Origin: Macrothele yani
Lineage: Eukaryota; Arthropoda; Arachnida; Araneae; Macrothelidae
Length of the DNA: 64,000 bases
Direction of reading: 5' to 3'
NCBI GenBank assembly: GCA_039090855.1
Contig: CM077013.1
Location: forward strand, 141,753,240-141,817,239
The position numbers and the translations under genes were made by a program. The notes beneath the pieces are model-generated. The model saw only the letters and a list, made by a program, of their open reading frames with translations, did no database searches and was not told the DNA's origin. Shown in pieces: positions 35,326-45,458 of this stretch (position 1 is its first letter; each line of letters opens with the position of its first letter).

Positions 35326-36124
35326 ATCATTATGATTGTCAACAATTATCAATCCACTGTGCTGGATGAAGATCTCCAAGTTTCTTTCACAATAGTCTGT
35401 CTTGAGCCATTCTCCTCCAAATGACACCCGCATGCTTTTGAATTTCATCCATTTCCCATGTGGTCTTCTTCTGGGTCTTTTCCTGTCCTTTGGAATCTAG
35501 TCTAGAACTTCAATTGTCCATTAACGCTTCGTCCTTCTGACAATATGTCCAGCCCATTGCCATTTCAGGGGTTTTATTCTGATCACGATGTCTTCCACTT
35601 TTGTTATTTTCCTTATCCACGAGTTCGTCTTTTTATCTTTCCTGATTACACCAAGCATGCATCTCTTCGTGCTTTTTGAGTTGTCTCCACTCTTTTTATG
35701 TCGTTTTTTAATTATGGTTCATGTCTACGCTCGATATGTAAGCACTCGTATGATGCATTGTTTAAGCTCTTCTTTTAAAACATAATGGCATGCTGCTCTT
35801 AAAAATTGCACGGTTTCTTCCAAAAGCACTCCAACCAAGTTTTATACGTCGATTAATTTCTTTATCAAAGCGCCCCTTGCTTGATATCTGTTGCCCAAGG
35901 TAAATGTAGGTATCGGTTATCTCCAGCTTTCCCTCATCAACCGATAAATCTTCATTTCTTGGAAAAGCATTGTACAACAGTTTTGTCTTCTGAAAGTTCA
36001 TTTTTAATCTCACTTCTTTACTCCTCTCATCAAGTTCCTAGATCATACTCTGCAGTTCTAAAAGGTCTGTTGCAAAATGATTACGTCATCAGCAAAACGA
36101 AGGTAAGTTAGATAATCTCCATCA
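35326..36124 (-). mobile_element. RTE fragment, 5'-truncated
   Basis: Minus-strand match to the RTE from the FADD region (reads ...LRLKMNFQKTKLLYNAFPRN) to the 3' end. It includes YLGQQISSKGRFDKEINRR, a stretch frameshifted in the best copy but readable here. It is truncated at the 5' side and degenerate at its 3' side. Confidence 0.85.
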
Positions 36125-36202
36125 ATCTATATATATGTTTGTGTATGTACAGTACAGACATATATATTTGTATATATAGTACAGGCATATATATATATAT
36201 AT

Positions 36203-36405
36203 GGTGGCGCAATGGTCTAAGCGATGACTTTTGATCATCCGTCCGAGATGTGACCGGGTTCCAATCGCGGTGAGGCATGGATATGTTTGTCTTATGGCAC
36301 TGGCTCTCTCCCTTCCCTGGAACCAGTGGCCCTAAATTAGGGACGGTCGACTGCTTATAGTCCATTGAGTTGTTCACGGTGGTCGTTAAACCTCGAATAA
36401 AAAAA
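36203..36405 (+). repeat. SINE1 copy
   Basis: Plus-strand SINE1 lacking the first bases of the head. It follows an AT-rich (TA)n run and ends CCTCGAATAAAAAAA. The B box is altered (GGTTCCAATCG). Confidence 0.85.
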
Positions 36406-36443
36406 TACACATAATTTACATACTTATAATTTATATATATAAA

Positions 36444-36478
36444 TACAGTAGTATATAGTAACACTATATACTACTGTA
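36444..36478. repeat. Perfect 16-bp hairpin at the RTE 5' border
   Basis: TACAGTAGTATATAGT, loop AAC, then ACTATATACTACTGTA. It lies where the full-length RTE begins. Confidence 0.9.
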
Positions 36479-36687
36479 GGGATGTAAGGTCAGGTGATGC
36501 GTAACATCACAGCCTCTCCTTGACAAATGTCAACCCCGCCTTCTCGTGGTGCATCCTGTTCCCACTAAAGGGGCTCTGACGACCGCCAATAGCGGTATAA
36601 CTATACCATCGGGATCAGAGGAAATGCTATCCCACACTCACCAACCCGCTTGGCCAGCGTGGTGAGTTATGGCCAAACACCTCCAAA

Positions 36688-37842
36688 ATGACTCTACAAC
36701 TTAAATCTTGGCCCTCAGTCTCCGGCAGCTGGAATGTACCTGGCCAAGGCAGCGGCCAGTGCGACATGAAGGCAGAGGGTGCTAAGAATCCCCGGAAGAC
36801 CGGACTAGGCTGCCATTTGATGCTGACCTTGGCTACCTATAACGGACGCTCCCTATCTTCTGATTCAAGGCTTCTTGAATTGGAAGAGGAACTACAAAGG
36901 ATCAAGTGGGACATCGTCGGGCTAAGTGAGGTAAGGAGAAAAGGAGAAGATCTCATTGAACTGAAAAGTGGACATCTCTTCTATTATCGTGGGACAGATA
37001 CTGGCAGAACTAGTGGTGTTGGATTTATAATAAACAAGAAACTGAAGGATAAAGTGGTAGAAGTTGAAAGTTCCTCTGACAGAGCTGCACGACTCGTTAT
37101 CCAACTATCGCGAAGATACCAGGCTCAGATTATTCAAACTTATGCACCCACCACAAGTCATCCTGAAGAAGAAATTGAAGAATTTTATGAGGAAATTCGT
37201 CATCTAAATAATAAAGGTAAGCAGCACTTGAAGATAATTATGGGAGATTTCAATGCAAAAATAGGGCAACGGCAACAGAATGAAACTTCAGTAGGTAAAT
37301 TCGGTCACGGCAACAGAAACCAGCGTGGAAATACTCTCGTTGAGTTTGCAGAGGCAGAAGGATTTTTCATCTTGAACTCCTTTTTCAAGAAAAAGCCACA
37401 CAGGAAATGGACATGGAGACATCCAATTGGAACGACAAGTGAAATTGATTTTATTATGTGTAACAAAAAATTCGTCATCGAAAACTGCAGTGTGCTGAAC
37501 AAGTTCAACACAGGTAGTGACCATAGATTGGTGAGATGTAAGATGCACCTCAACACTAAACTGGAACGTGGCAAGCTCATAAGACAAACAAAATGTATTG
37601 ACATAACCAACCTTAAAAAACACCATAATACTTTCAAGTTAGAACTGAAGAACAGATTCTCTGCTTTAGAAGGCCTAACATCGGAAGAAGTGGATATTTC
37701 GGAAGTTAACAGAAAAGTAACCAAAACTCTAATGGAAACAGCAACAAAATTAGCTGGGTCTAAGAACAAGTTGCATGTGAACAAATTATCAGGAAAAAAC
37801 CAAAATGTTGATGCAAAAAAGAAGAGAGATGAGGACAACTAA
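36688..37842 (+). CDS. RTE endonuclease domain (ORF 5' part)
   Basis: This encodes the AP-like (exonuclease-endonuclease-phosphatase fold) domain that nicks target DNA to prime reverse transcription. Residues visible in order: LATYNGRSL (Asn, ~res 55), VGLSEVRRKGED (Glu, ~80), GVGFIINKKLKD, IQTYAPTT (~150), IIMGDFNAKIG (Asp and Asn, ~185), a W..P..TSEIDFIM block (~250), and GSDHRLV (Asp-His, ~275). All catalytic positions of the family are present. The first ~45 residues lack domain character, and translation may start at a later Met (for example ~47). The frame runs into a shift near 37805-37842; the RT continues in another frame. Confidence 0.88.
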   Translation: MTLQLKSWPSVSGSWNVPGQGSGQCDMKAEGAKNPRKTGLGCHLMLTLATYNGRSLSSDSRLLELEEELQRIKWDIVGLSEVRRKGEDLIELKSGHLFYYRGTDTGRTSGVGFIINKKLKDKVVEVESSSDRAARLVIQLSRRYQAQIIQTYAPTTSHPEEEIEEFYEEIRHLNNKGKQHLKIIMGDFNAKIGQRQQNETSVGKFGHGNRNQRGNTLVEFAEAEGFFILNSFFKKKPHRKWTWRHPIGTTSEIDFIMCNKKFVIENCSVLNKFNTGSDHRLVRCKMHLNTKLERGKLIRQTKCIDITNLKKHHNTFKLELKNRFSALEGLTSEEVDISEVNRKVTKTLMETATKLAGSKNKLHVNKLSGKNQNVDAKKKRDEDN

Positions 37843-39169
37843 AGAAGATGTGACTTCCAAAGTGGAATATATAGAGCTATGCAAGACAACACGAAAAAGT
37901 ATCACTGAAGACGTAAGGAAATTCAACTGTGAGCTAGTGAGGAAAGCAATTGAAAACAACCAAAGCCTTAAGATAGCAAAGGGACATCTCAGTAAGGGAA
38001 GAAAACAGATTATGGCTCTGAGAAAAGAAGATGGTTCTATAACAAGAAATAGAGGCGAAATTTTGACAAGAGTGAAAGATTTCTACTCCAAATTATATGA
38101 AAGGGATGATACATGTACTCCAGACATCATGAAAGGTACCAGAGTTCTTCCAGTCCTCCCAGCAGAAGTTGCTCATGCAATCAAGAACATGAAGCGGGGG
38201 AAAGCTCCAGGAGAAGATGGAATTACTATAGACATCATACAAGAAGCAAGTGGAGAAATCGAAACAGTACTCGCCCAAATTTTCACTCGATGCCTTAATG
38301 AAGGGAAGATTCCTGAGGATTGGAACAACGCTACAATGATCCTGCTACATAAAAAAGGTGACATTGAGGATCTCAGGAACTACAGACCTATCAGCCTCCT
38401 ATCAGTGGTTTATAAAATCTTCACTAAAGTTCTTTCACACCGCTTGAAGGTAACACTGGACATGGCTCAACCGAGAGAACAAGCTGGATTCAGGAGTGGC
38501 TACAGCACAATAGATCATATCCACGTACTGAGAGAACTAATTGAAAGAGCGAGGGAATATGAACTTCCATTGTGCATGGCTTTTATCGATTATGAAAAAG
38601 CCTTTGATTCGGTGAAACCATCAGCAGTTACCACGGCTCTGGAATCCTGCGGTATTAAAGATGCATACATTAATATTATTAATCACATCTATGAAAATGC
38701 AAGTGCAAAGATTCGGCTGTTTGAAAATACAACACACATAAAAATTGGAAAGGGAGTGAGACAAGGTGACACCATATCTCCGAAGCTCTTTAATGCCACA
38801 TTGGAAAATGTCTTTCAATCACTGAACTGGGAAAACAAAGGGATAAAGATTAATGGAGATTATCTAACCCACCTTCGTTTTGCTGATGACATAGTCATTT
38901 TTGCAACTACCCCATCAGAGCTGCAGAGTATGATCCAGGAACTTGCTGACAAGAGTAAAGAAGTGGGATTAAAAATGAACTTTCAGAAGACAAAAGTGAT
39001 GTTCAATGCTTTTACAAGAAATGAAGATTTATCGATTGATGGAGAAAAACTGGAGATAACAGATACGTATGTTTACCTTGACAGCAGATATCAAGTGAGG
39101 GTCACATTGATGAAGAAATTAATCGGCGTACAAAACTTGCCTGGAGAGCTTTTGGAAGAAACAGCATAA
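37805..39169 (+). CDS. RTE reverse transcriptase domain
   Basis: This continues the same protein after a frameshift (overlap 37805-37842). RT blocks in order: MKRGKAPGEDGITIDII, RNYRPISLLSVVYKIFTK, EQAGFRSGYSTIDHI, CMAFIDYEKAFDSV (first catalytic Asp), GVRQGDTISPKLFNA, and LRFADDIVIFATTP (FADD, the catalytic pair). GLKMNFQKTKVMFN follows. All seven core motifs are intact. The last ~30 residues are an out-of-frame reading caused by one lost G near 39082; the relative at 35.3-36.1 kb keeps YLGQQISSKG there. Confidence 0.9.
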   Translation: MLMQKRREMRTTKEDVTSKVEYIELCKTTRKSITEDVRKFNCELVRKAIENNQSLKIAKGHLSKGRKQIMALRKEDGSITRNRGEILTRVKDFYSKLYERDDTCTPDIMKGTRVLPVLPAEVAHAIKNMKRGKAPGEDGITIDIIQEASGEIETVLAQIFTRCLNEGKIPEDWNNATMILLHKKGDIEDLRNYRPISLLSVVYKIFTKVLSHRLKVTLDMAQPREQAGFRSGYSTIDHIHVLRELIERAREYELPLCMAFIDYEKAFDSVKPSAVTTALESCGIKDAYINIINHIYENASAKIRLFENTTHIKIGKGVRQGDTISPKLFNATLENVFQSLNWENKGIKINGDYLTHLRFADDIVIFATTPSELQSMIQELADKSKEVGLKMNFQKTKVMFNAFTRNEDLSIDGEKLEITDTYVYLDSRYQVRVTLMKKLIGVQNLPGELLEETA

Positions 39170-39183
39170 TTTTCAAGAGCAAT

Positions 39184-39641
39184 ATGCCATTATGTCTTAA
39201 AAGAAAAGTGTTTGATCAATGCATCCTTCCAGTGCTTACGTATGGTGCAGAGACGTGGACCTTAACTAAAAGAGACATACAAAGGCTGCAGACAACTCAA
39301 AGATGCATGGAGAGGTGCATGCTTGGTATAACCAGGAGAGATAAGAAGAGAAACTCGTGGATCCGAAAATGACGAGAGTGGAAGACATCATGATCAGGGT
39401 TAAATCCCTGAAATGGCAATGGGCTGGACATACTGCCAGAAGGACAGACCATAGATGGACAGCCGAAATTTTAGATTGGATTCCAAGGGACAGGAAAAGA
39501 CCTAGAAAAAGACCACATGGGAGATGGGTGGATGAAATTCGTAAATATGCGGGAGTGACATGGAGGAGACTGGCACAAGACAGACCGTTGTGGAAGAAAC
39601 TTGGGGAGACCTTCGTCCAGCAGTGGATTGATAATGGTTGA
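39184..39641 (+). pseudogene. RTE ORF C-terminal part, frameshifted
   Basis: C-terminal domain after the RT thumb. It reads MPLCLKRKVFDQCILPVLTY then GAETWTLTKRD, and, after a lost A near 39369, KMTRVEDIMIRVKSLKWQWA and RPHGRWVDEIRKYAG. It ends KLGETFVQQWIDNG. This part has no catalytic residues I recognise but is kept in every copy here. No RNase H domain, as expected for the RTE clade. Confidence 0.88.
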
Positions 39642-39675
39642 CAATGATGATGATGATGATGATAGTAACACTGTA

Positions 39676-40014
39676 CTAGTGATCCGATTTATTGGCGCAG
39701 GAAGTAGACACATTAGCGTTTCCAAGCTTTCGCACATCAACCAGATGGATTTTTCAAGGAAGTTAGTCAAACTGCAACTGAAAAATAGAACGCATAACAA
39801 TTTGAACGTGGAAACTTGACTTGACAACAATAGATATGACGCATCACGTTGGTTGCACGCGCGGTATCCTGGTAGGCAGAAGGCTTTACTTGAAGAATTA
39901 GTTCCAAATTCGTGGCAACTCGAGAGAGAGAGACACAATCATTGCAAGTATGATGTGCGAAAGCTTGGAAACGCTAATGTGTCTACTTCCTACGCCAATA
40001 AATCGAATCACTAG
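39676..40014. mobile_element. 339-bp MITE with ~66-bp inverted repeats
   Basis: Ends CTAGTGATCCGATTTATTGG and, inverted, CTAGTGATTCGATTTATTGG. The match continues to GCGAAAGCTTGGAAACGCTA. A TA flanks each end (39674-39675, 40015-40016), fitting a Tc1/mariner-type TA duplication. The core is ~210 bp with no open frame. It begins 3 bp after the RTE's right-hand target duplication. Confidence 0.85.
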
Positions 40015-40016
40015 TA

Positions 40017-41187
40017 CTATTTACTTCTTAATTGGTGTACTGTTCCTCGTTATCAATACATTAGTATATTTATAAATATATAATTTTATATATTTTTTTA
40101 TTCGAAAAATTCCTTTTGCTTCGGATCTCTTCTACCACGAAAAGCATTTCACGTACGTACACTTTGTGATGTTTCGTAATGCACATTTCAGTCGTTATTT
40201 CGGTTTGCAGATGTTTTAAAGATTCTAGATATCCGGTTAAAAAAATCCTTTTGAAGAACACTATGAAGAACACTGCACACATTGTGTATTTTAAAGAATA
40301 CCCAGCTTTTCCGCTAGTGAAAGGAAATTCATTTCTCATTTTTCAAATATCTCTATGAAAAAGTGTTTTTATGCCATAAGGGATACAAAATTCATGCTCA
40401 TTACATCAGACCGTTCGATGTCGTATAGCCTGTTTGTTTTTTCCGGGGATTGGGTTGTTCGGAAGACTTATGAAAGTATTCTGCACAAAACGGTTGTTTC
40501 GATTTTCCACTAAAATCTCTTCGCAGCGAAAATAACTATTAACGGAGTGTTCTCACGGCAAACGGCACAAAGCGGCATCAGATGTGGCATGTGCTAAGAA
40601 GTGAAACAAAGAACACCCGTTTTCTTGAAAAGCCTGAAACTTAGGGGGGGGGGGGGTTAGGCAAGTGGCGAACTCTGCTGTGAAAAAGAAGGCGCGCACT
40701 AATCCGAAAATAGGTGCGCTCATCCTCTGACCTTTCTTTCCTCAGACTTATATTTCCTCAAAGATGCTATCGGCTTGATCTGGAGAAGGAAATAAACCGG
40801 GTACATAATCAGAAAAGTAGCCGACGAGACTGGTGTAAGTTTTCACCCCGAAGTGCGTGCGATGTACTAAGATGGAAAGAGTGATGACAGATAGCAGCAC
40901 GAAGGAAAGAAATGGGTACGAAGGGGGAGGGGGAGCATTGACGCCGTAAACTCACTCCTGGCAGAGTCTATAAGCCTCGGTTCAGGAACTTCCGGTTGAC
41001 GCAAAGCAGCGGTCAATCCAAAATAGTATTTTCTTTTCCCTTGGAATAAAGTCTTCTTCCTCGCTCGCAGTTTTCCAGTCTCTGTCACTTCACGTAACAA
41101 GAAGCTCTACTTGCGTTTACACAACAAATACTTAAGTACCACCATTTTTGAGAATACAATAAATGCAGATAAATCACTTGAACTATT
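40017..41187. other. Unassigned sequence
   Basis: No repeat, RNA or coding motif recognised. Contains a G run at about 40646-40658. Confidence 0.35.
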
Positions 41188-41195
41188 TACGTATC

Positions 41196-41646
41196 CAGGG
41201 ACGCGCCCAAAGGGGGAGGGGATGCCCCCCTCCATGCGGCCAAGTGTTTGTAATATGATTCCGAAACCATCGGTGTCCGACACGACAGATTCCTAACCCT
41301 CTAACTATTCTCCAATTTTCCTAATTGGTGAACTTCAGTTTTCATAATTGTTGAAATCACGCATTATAGAATTTGTCCTAAAATACATTCTCTGAAGCTA
41401 TAATATAGCAATAGATAAAATAATTACATTTGTGGTTAACTCCTTTTCTGGAATATGTATTTTTATTAAAAGTAAAAAACAACAATGAAAACACCATTTG
41501 CAGCAGGATAATTCATGAATACAATGTATTAAATTATTTTACAGATCAAAATATTTATTATAACAGTCACGTCGCGTAAGTACACATACATCAGCATTTT
41601 TACTTGCAGAGCCCCCCCCTGTTCCGAATTTCTGGGTGCGCCTCTG
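41196..41646. mobile_element. hAT-type MITE with perfect 8-bp target duplication
   Basis: 451 bp flanked by TACGTATC on both sides (41188-41195 and 41647-41654). Ends CAGGGACGCGCCCA and, inverted, CAGAGGCGCACCCA. An 8-bp duplication with CAG-type ends is the hAT signature. The interior is AT-rich, with C/G runs near each end and no open frame. Confidence 0.8.
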
Positions 41647-41799
41647 TACGTATCCAGTACGCCCGAGTCCTCTTAAAGGGTTTTCTGGCGTGGTCATGAA
41701 AACCCTTTGTGCGGAGCTCCTTGTGAACGGTTCTTGTACAACCAAAGATACCAGGAGCCCTTGTGACAAATAAACGCAGTTTACTGTTTGTTTATTTAT

Positions 41800-42118
41800 T
41801 AACTCGATAGGATATAAGCAGTCGCCTGTCCCTAATTTAGGGCCACTGGTTCCAGGGAAGGGAGAGAGCCAGCGTCTTAGGATAAACACAACATCCATGC
41901 CTCTCCGGGATTCGAACCCGGACCCCTCTCGGACGAATGATCAGAGGCCATCGCTTAGACCACTGAGCCACCGCGGCGGCAGATGTTGTGTTTGTCTTAC
42001 GGCACTGGCTCTCTCCCTTCCCTGGAACCAGTGTCTTTAAATTAGGGACGGGTGACTGCTTATAGCCCATTGAGTTACTCACGGTGATCGTTAAACCTCC
42101 AACCCCCCCCCTCCCCAA
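41800..42118. repeat. Two SINE1 copies joined head to middle, inverted
   Basis: 41800-41980 is a minus-strand SINE1 (body and head, tail lost). 41982-42118 is the plus-strand 3' two-thirds of another, beginning AGATGTTGTGTTTGTC and ending in a C run. The second lacks the tRNA-like head, so the pair is an inverted rearrangement rather than two clean insertions. Confidence 0.8.
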
Positions 42119-42566
42119 TAAGCCAAGAGCGTAAGCAGAGAGTTTTTATCACCTGACGCTGAAGTTTTAGCCAATGAATTCTAATCCCGTTTGGTAAACA
42201 ATAACCGTAACCTTTACATATCAGCGCATCGTGGTCGATGCAAATCACACACGAGCTTTATTGTTGATTACTGATTGTACTTCGCTTCGGTGCCTAATTC
42301 CTTTGCAATATTTTTTTTTATTTCGGCTGGTATGTATAAAAGTAAGTCTACCAAATCTCGTTTTGTGCAATAACGTGTCGCAGCTGACATGCTTACGGTT
42401 TCTTGTAGTGGAGCATCTGATAAATCGCCATAATATTTTGAACGATAACGGAGTTTCTTGTAAAATGCCTAAAATTAATGAAAACTCCCAATAGCTTTTT
42501 CCCGTTTTTATTGCAGCTAATAATCCTGTTTTTCACGGTGAAACAACTTCACAGAACGCAGTGTTA
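42119..42566. other. Unassigned sequence
   Basis: No recognised feature. Confidence 0.35.
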
Positions 42567-42624
42567 ATTGAGAATGCTGATGATATATAACTGTCATCAG
42601 TTATATATCATCAGCATTCTCAAT
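42567..42624. repeat. Perfect 27-bp inverted duplication
   Basis: Arms 42567-42593 and 42598-42624 are exact reverse complements around a TCAT spacer. It directly touches the larger palindrome starting at 42625. Confidence 0.95.
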
Positions 42625-42975
42625 CGGCCCTGGGTATATTTACTCGCTATGTAACACACACTTGCACAGTAGTTTTAAATCACATCCCAAGTAGCAATTA
42701 ATGTCGGTCCGATATCGGCTCCATGTCGGTTGCCGATATGACCGATATCGGCTAAATATCAGGGAGGATAACTTTATGCAATATCGGTCCGATATCGGCT
42801 ACAGATATCGGACCGATATTGCAAAAAGTTATCCTCCCTAATATTTAGCCGATATCGGTCATATCGGCTACCGACATGGAGCCGATATCGGACCGACATT
42901 AATTGCTACTTGGGATGTGATTTAAAACTACTGTGCAAGTGTGTGTTACATAGCGAGTAAATATACCCAGGGCCG
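42625..42975. repeat. 351-bp palindrome rich in GCCGATATCGG motifs
   Basis: CGGCCCTGGGTATATTTACT at 42625 pairs with its complement ending at 42975, and near-perfect pairing continues to a ~9-nt centre at about 42800. Inside each arm GGTCCGATATCGGC and CCGATATGACCGATATCGGC recur, so smaller palindromes are nested in the large one. No clear target duplication. It resembles a foldback element of unknown family. Confidence 0.9.
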
Positions 42976-44312
42976 GCCCGTCATATTGTTCATGCGTGGG
43001 CAAGGTGGAGGTCTGGCAGCTTTTAGATGAAATTAAGAAGTTTTGTTGCACACATATCCCTCCTATCCGCTACACACTTTTTTTGAGGCACGCGGTCCAC
43101 ATAGTGACAGCATTATTTATGGAATTATCTTTCAAAAATTCAATGAAAAGCTGCACAAATTGCCAGTTTGTATTTCGAGGGAGAATCCTGTAAGAATACA
43201 CATCAGGAAAAAATACTTCGTATGAGAATACTTCCAAAAACTTTCAGAACAGGCAACAGAAAAATGAAATATTGAAAATCGGCTGTGGAATGTATTTCAG
43301 AAATGACGACGGGGTATGTTTCCTTCATACATCCGGGGGGAGGAGGAGTCAAACTAACTTACGTGGAAAATTTCCAAATACTGGTTTTGCACTTTAGAGT
43401 TCTCAAGAAATTTCTTTTTTCCTGTCGATTAAAACATTAAGTTGGAGTCCCTTTAATCAATGCGAGGCTCGAGACCAACCCATTCAGATATCACTGTATG
43501 TACGAAGGTATATAAAGAAAAACAGTTATTGAGGAGTTACTTGAATTTTGTAGTGTACGCATTTTTATTTAGTTTCTCTTTTTATTATATTAGCAATCTG
43601 GATTTAATTAGCAATTAGGTTAAAACAAATAATCCAAAATCTTTCGAAAACGAAAAAAAAAAAAAAAAACATTTTCTTCCTGACTGAAATCCCGATTTTC
43701 TTTTTCCCTCTAAATGATTAGTCTTTTTCCTGTATTCAGTCTCTTCACCTCATACGGGTAAAATGAGAATTGCTAAATCACATGTTGTACCAACTAAACA
43801 TGCCGATTGCCTACTCGGTCCTAAGAAGACTCTGAAAACAAATATTCCAATCGGAGTGGTCATACCGTCCTCCCTTTTACGGTGTAATTAGTTTAAATTG
43901 CGGATGCGGTCACTTTGAAAACGATACCGTACTATAGTGGTAGGGTAACGGGGAGAGCGCCTAGAGTTGTTTCCGTCCTGCTCCTGCTTTGCAAAACAAG
44001 TGGTTGGTCAAGAAGCGAGTGGCAATCGTACTTTGGAGACATTTTCATGATTGTAGCCTCAAAGCGAGTAATGATTACTCAGATCCAGGAAGAGACACAA
44101 AGATACAGACTTCAAAAATAAAAAAGCTAAATATATTGGCTTAGAAGAACGGCAGAGAATGAGAACTGCTATAAAATATGGCAATTAGGAATTTGCTTTT
44201 ATGTAATAATACGGATGAAACAAACGCGATTAATTCACAAAGAAAAAAGAGCAAATAATATGTATTTTATGAAACAGTATATTTCAGATTATTATCATAT
44301 AAACATAATATA
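42976..44312. other. Unassigned sequence
   Basis: Includes a C/G-rich patch near 43330 and an A run near 43655-43670. No motif recognised in the short open frames. Confidence 0.35.
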
Positions 44313-45395
44313 CAGGGTTTATAGGAAAGTCCCTTTAGCCTGAAATAACTTGCGAACGGAGAGAGGTACAGTTATGCAAGTGAGATAACGGTATAATAAA
44401 GCGACAACGCCCGATCGAATGCAATCAATAGCAGCGCCTCTAGTGGCGAAATGCGGAAGTTAGCCAATGCAAATCGAAAACGAAAAGAGATAGAGCAAAA
44501 TTTCCAATTATTGTAGAGCATCAATTAATAAGTGCATGCAAAACGACATTTGTTTCACACGGATAAGATAAATTGTTGCCTGAATACCCTAAAATGTCCG
44601 AAATCGATGTGCGACGATTCGAATCTGCATACTCACATTTCGATGTAGCCGTATGCAAATGCAGATTGTGACGTTGTACCGTACCTACGATATAAAAACC
44701 AGTAGCAGGATGTACCCTGATCAGAAGTTTAGGTCTACGTACGCTGTGTGAGAATGGCGAGCTTCAATCACTCCCAAAAATCAGGTACATGCAATAGCGC
44801 CTTCCAGTCTGCTGGATCTACGTCGTCGTGTTACAGATGCTTGCAATAGTGTGACACCTTTCATGCTGAGGAATGTGCATGCAGAGTTACTTTCACGAAT
44901 ACAAATGTGTATCGTGGGCAATGGCGAACTCTTAACATACTCGACATTAACTTTTTTATCACTGCGCCAGTTTGCCTTTTTTGTTTTGTCTGACGTCATT
45001 AAACTGTATTGACATAAGTACGAATTTATGCAATAAATTGTGTGTATTTGCTCATACCTATGCCTGTTCCCTTTAAACGTTCACACAAAAGATCGCGCAT
45101 CGATTTTTAAGATTTTAGAGTATTCAAGCAACAATTTATCTTATGCGTGTGAACCAAATGTTGTTTTGTACTAATTCATTAATGCTCTACAACTTTGTAG
45201 TTGGAAATTTTGCTCTATCTGTTTTCGTTTTCGATTTGCAATGGCTAACTTCCGCATTTCGCCACTAGGTGCGCTGCTATCGATTGCATTCAATCGGGCG
45301 TGGTCGCTTTACTGTACCGTTATCTCACTTGCATAAATGTATCTCTCTCCCTTCGCAAGTTATTTCAGGCTAAAGGGACTTTCCTATGCACCCTG
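44313..45395 (+). mobile_element. Deletion-derived IS630-type element with ~307-bp inverted repeats
   Basis: Starts CAGGGTTTATAGGAAAGTCC, and the right end is its complement with few changes, each next to TA. The inverted repeats run 44313-44619 and 45090-45395 and contain a GCGCCTCTAGTGGCGA site. The 470-bp core has a TATA-like TATAAAAACC (44691) 54 bp before an ATG (44754), then a transposase C terminus. The arrangement suggests promoter, start and C terminus were kept while the middle was deleted. Confidence 0.85.
44754..45012 (+). pseudogene. IS630-type transposase remnant (N-tip plus C terminus)
   Basis: ATG at 44754 begins MASFNHSQKS, a plausible N-tip. A different frame from 44806 gives LLDLRRRVTDACNSVTPFML then a RIQMCIVGNGE block. 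This matches the usual end of IS630-type transposases (xLRRRI..A...VTP.ML...W.E...R...C...NG). The catalytic middle is absent, and the C terminus reads on to a stop at 45010-45012. Confidence 0.75.
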
Positions 45396-45458
45396 TATAG
45401 TGTATACTGTGCGACCTGTGTGAAACGTCTGACAGATTAGGCTAAGGAGATTCGGTTC

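Larger units (their letters stand above)
36466..39661 (+). mobile_element. Near full-length RTE-clade retrotransposon
   Basis: About 3.2 kb, the normal size for an RTE element. It has a 5' UTR of ~220 bp, an endonuclease-reverse transcriptase ORF, a short 3' end and a GATGATGAT tail. ATAGTAACACT at 36455-36465 and 39662-39672 is a candidate target duplication. The 5' UTR is independently confirmed by the deleted copy at 57541-58012. At least seven other fragments in the window are 5'-truncated relatives. The ORF has three single-base frame breaks (near 37.82, 39.08 and 39.37 kb), at least two of them in A runs or doubled bases. Confidence 0.9.
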
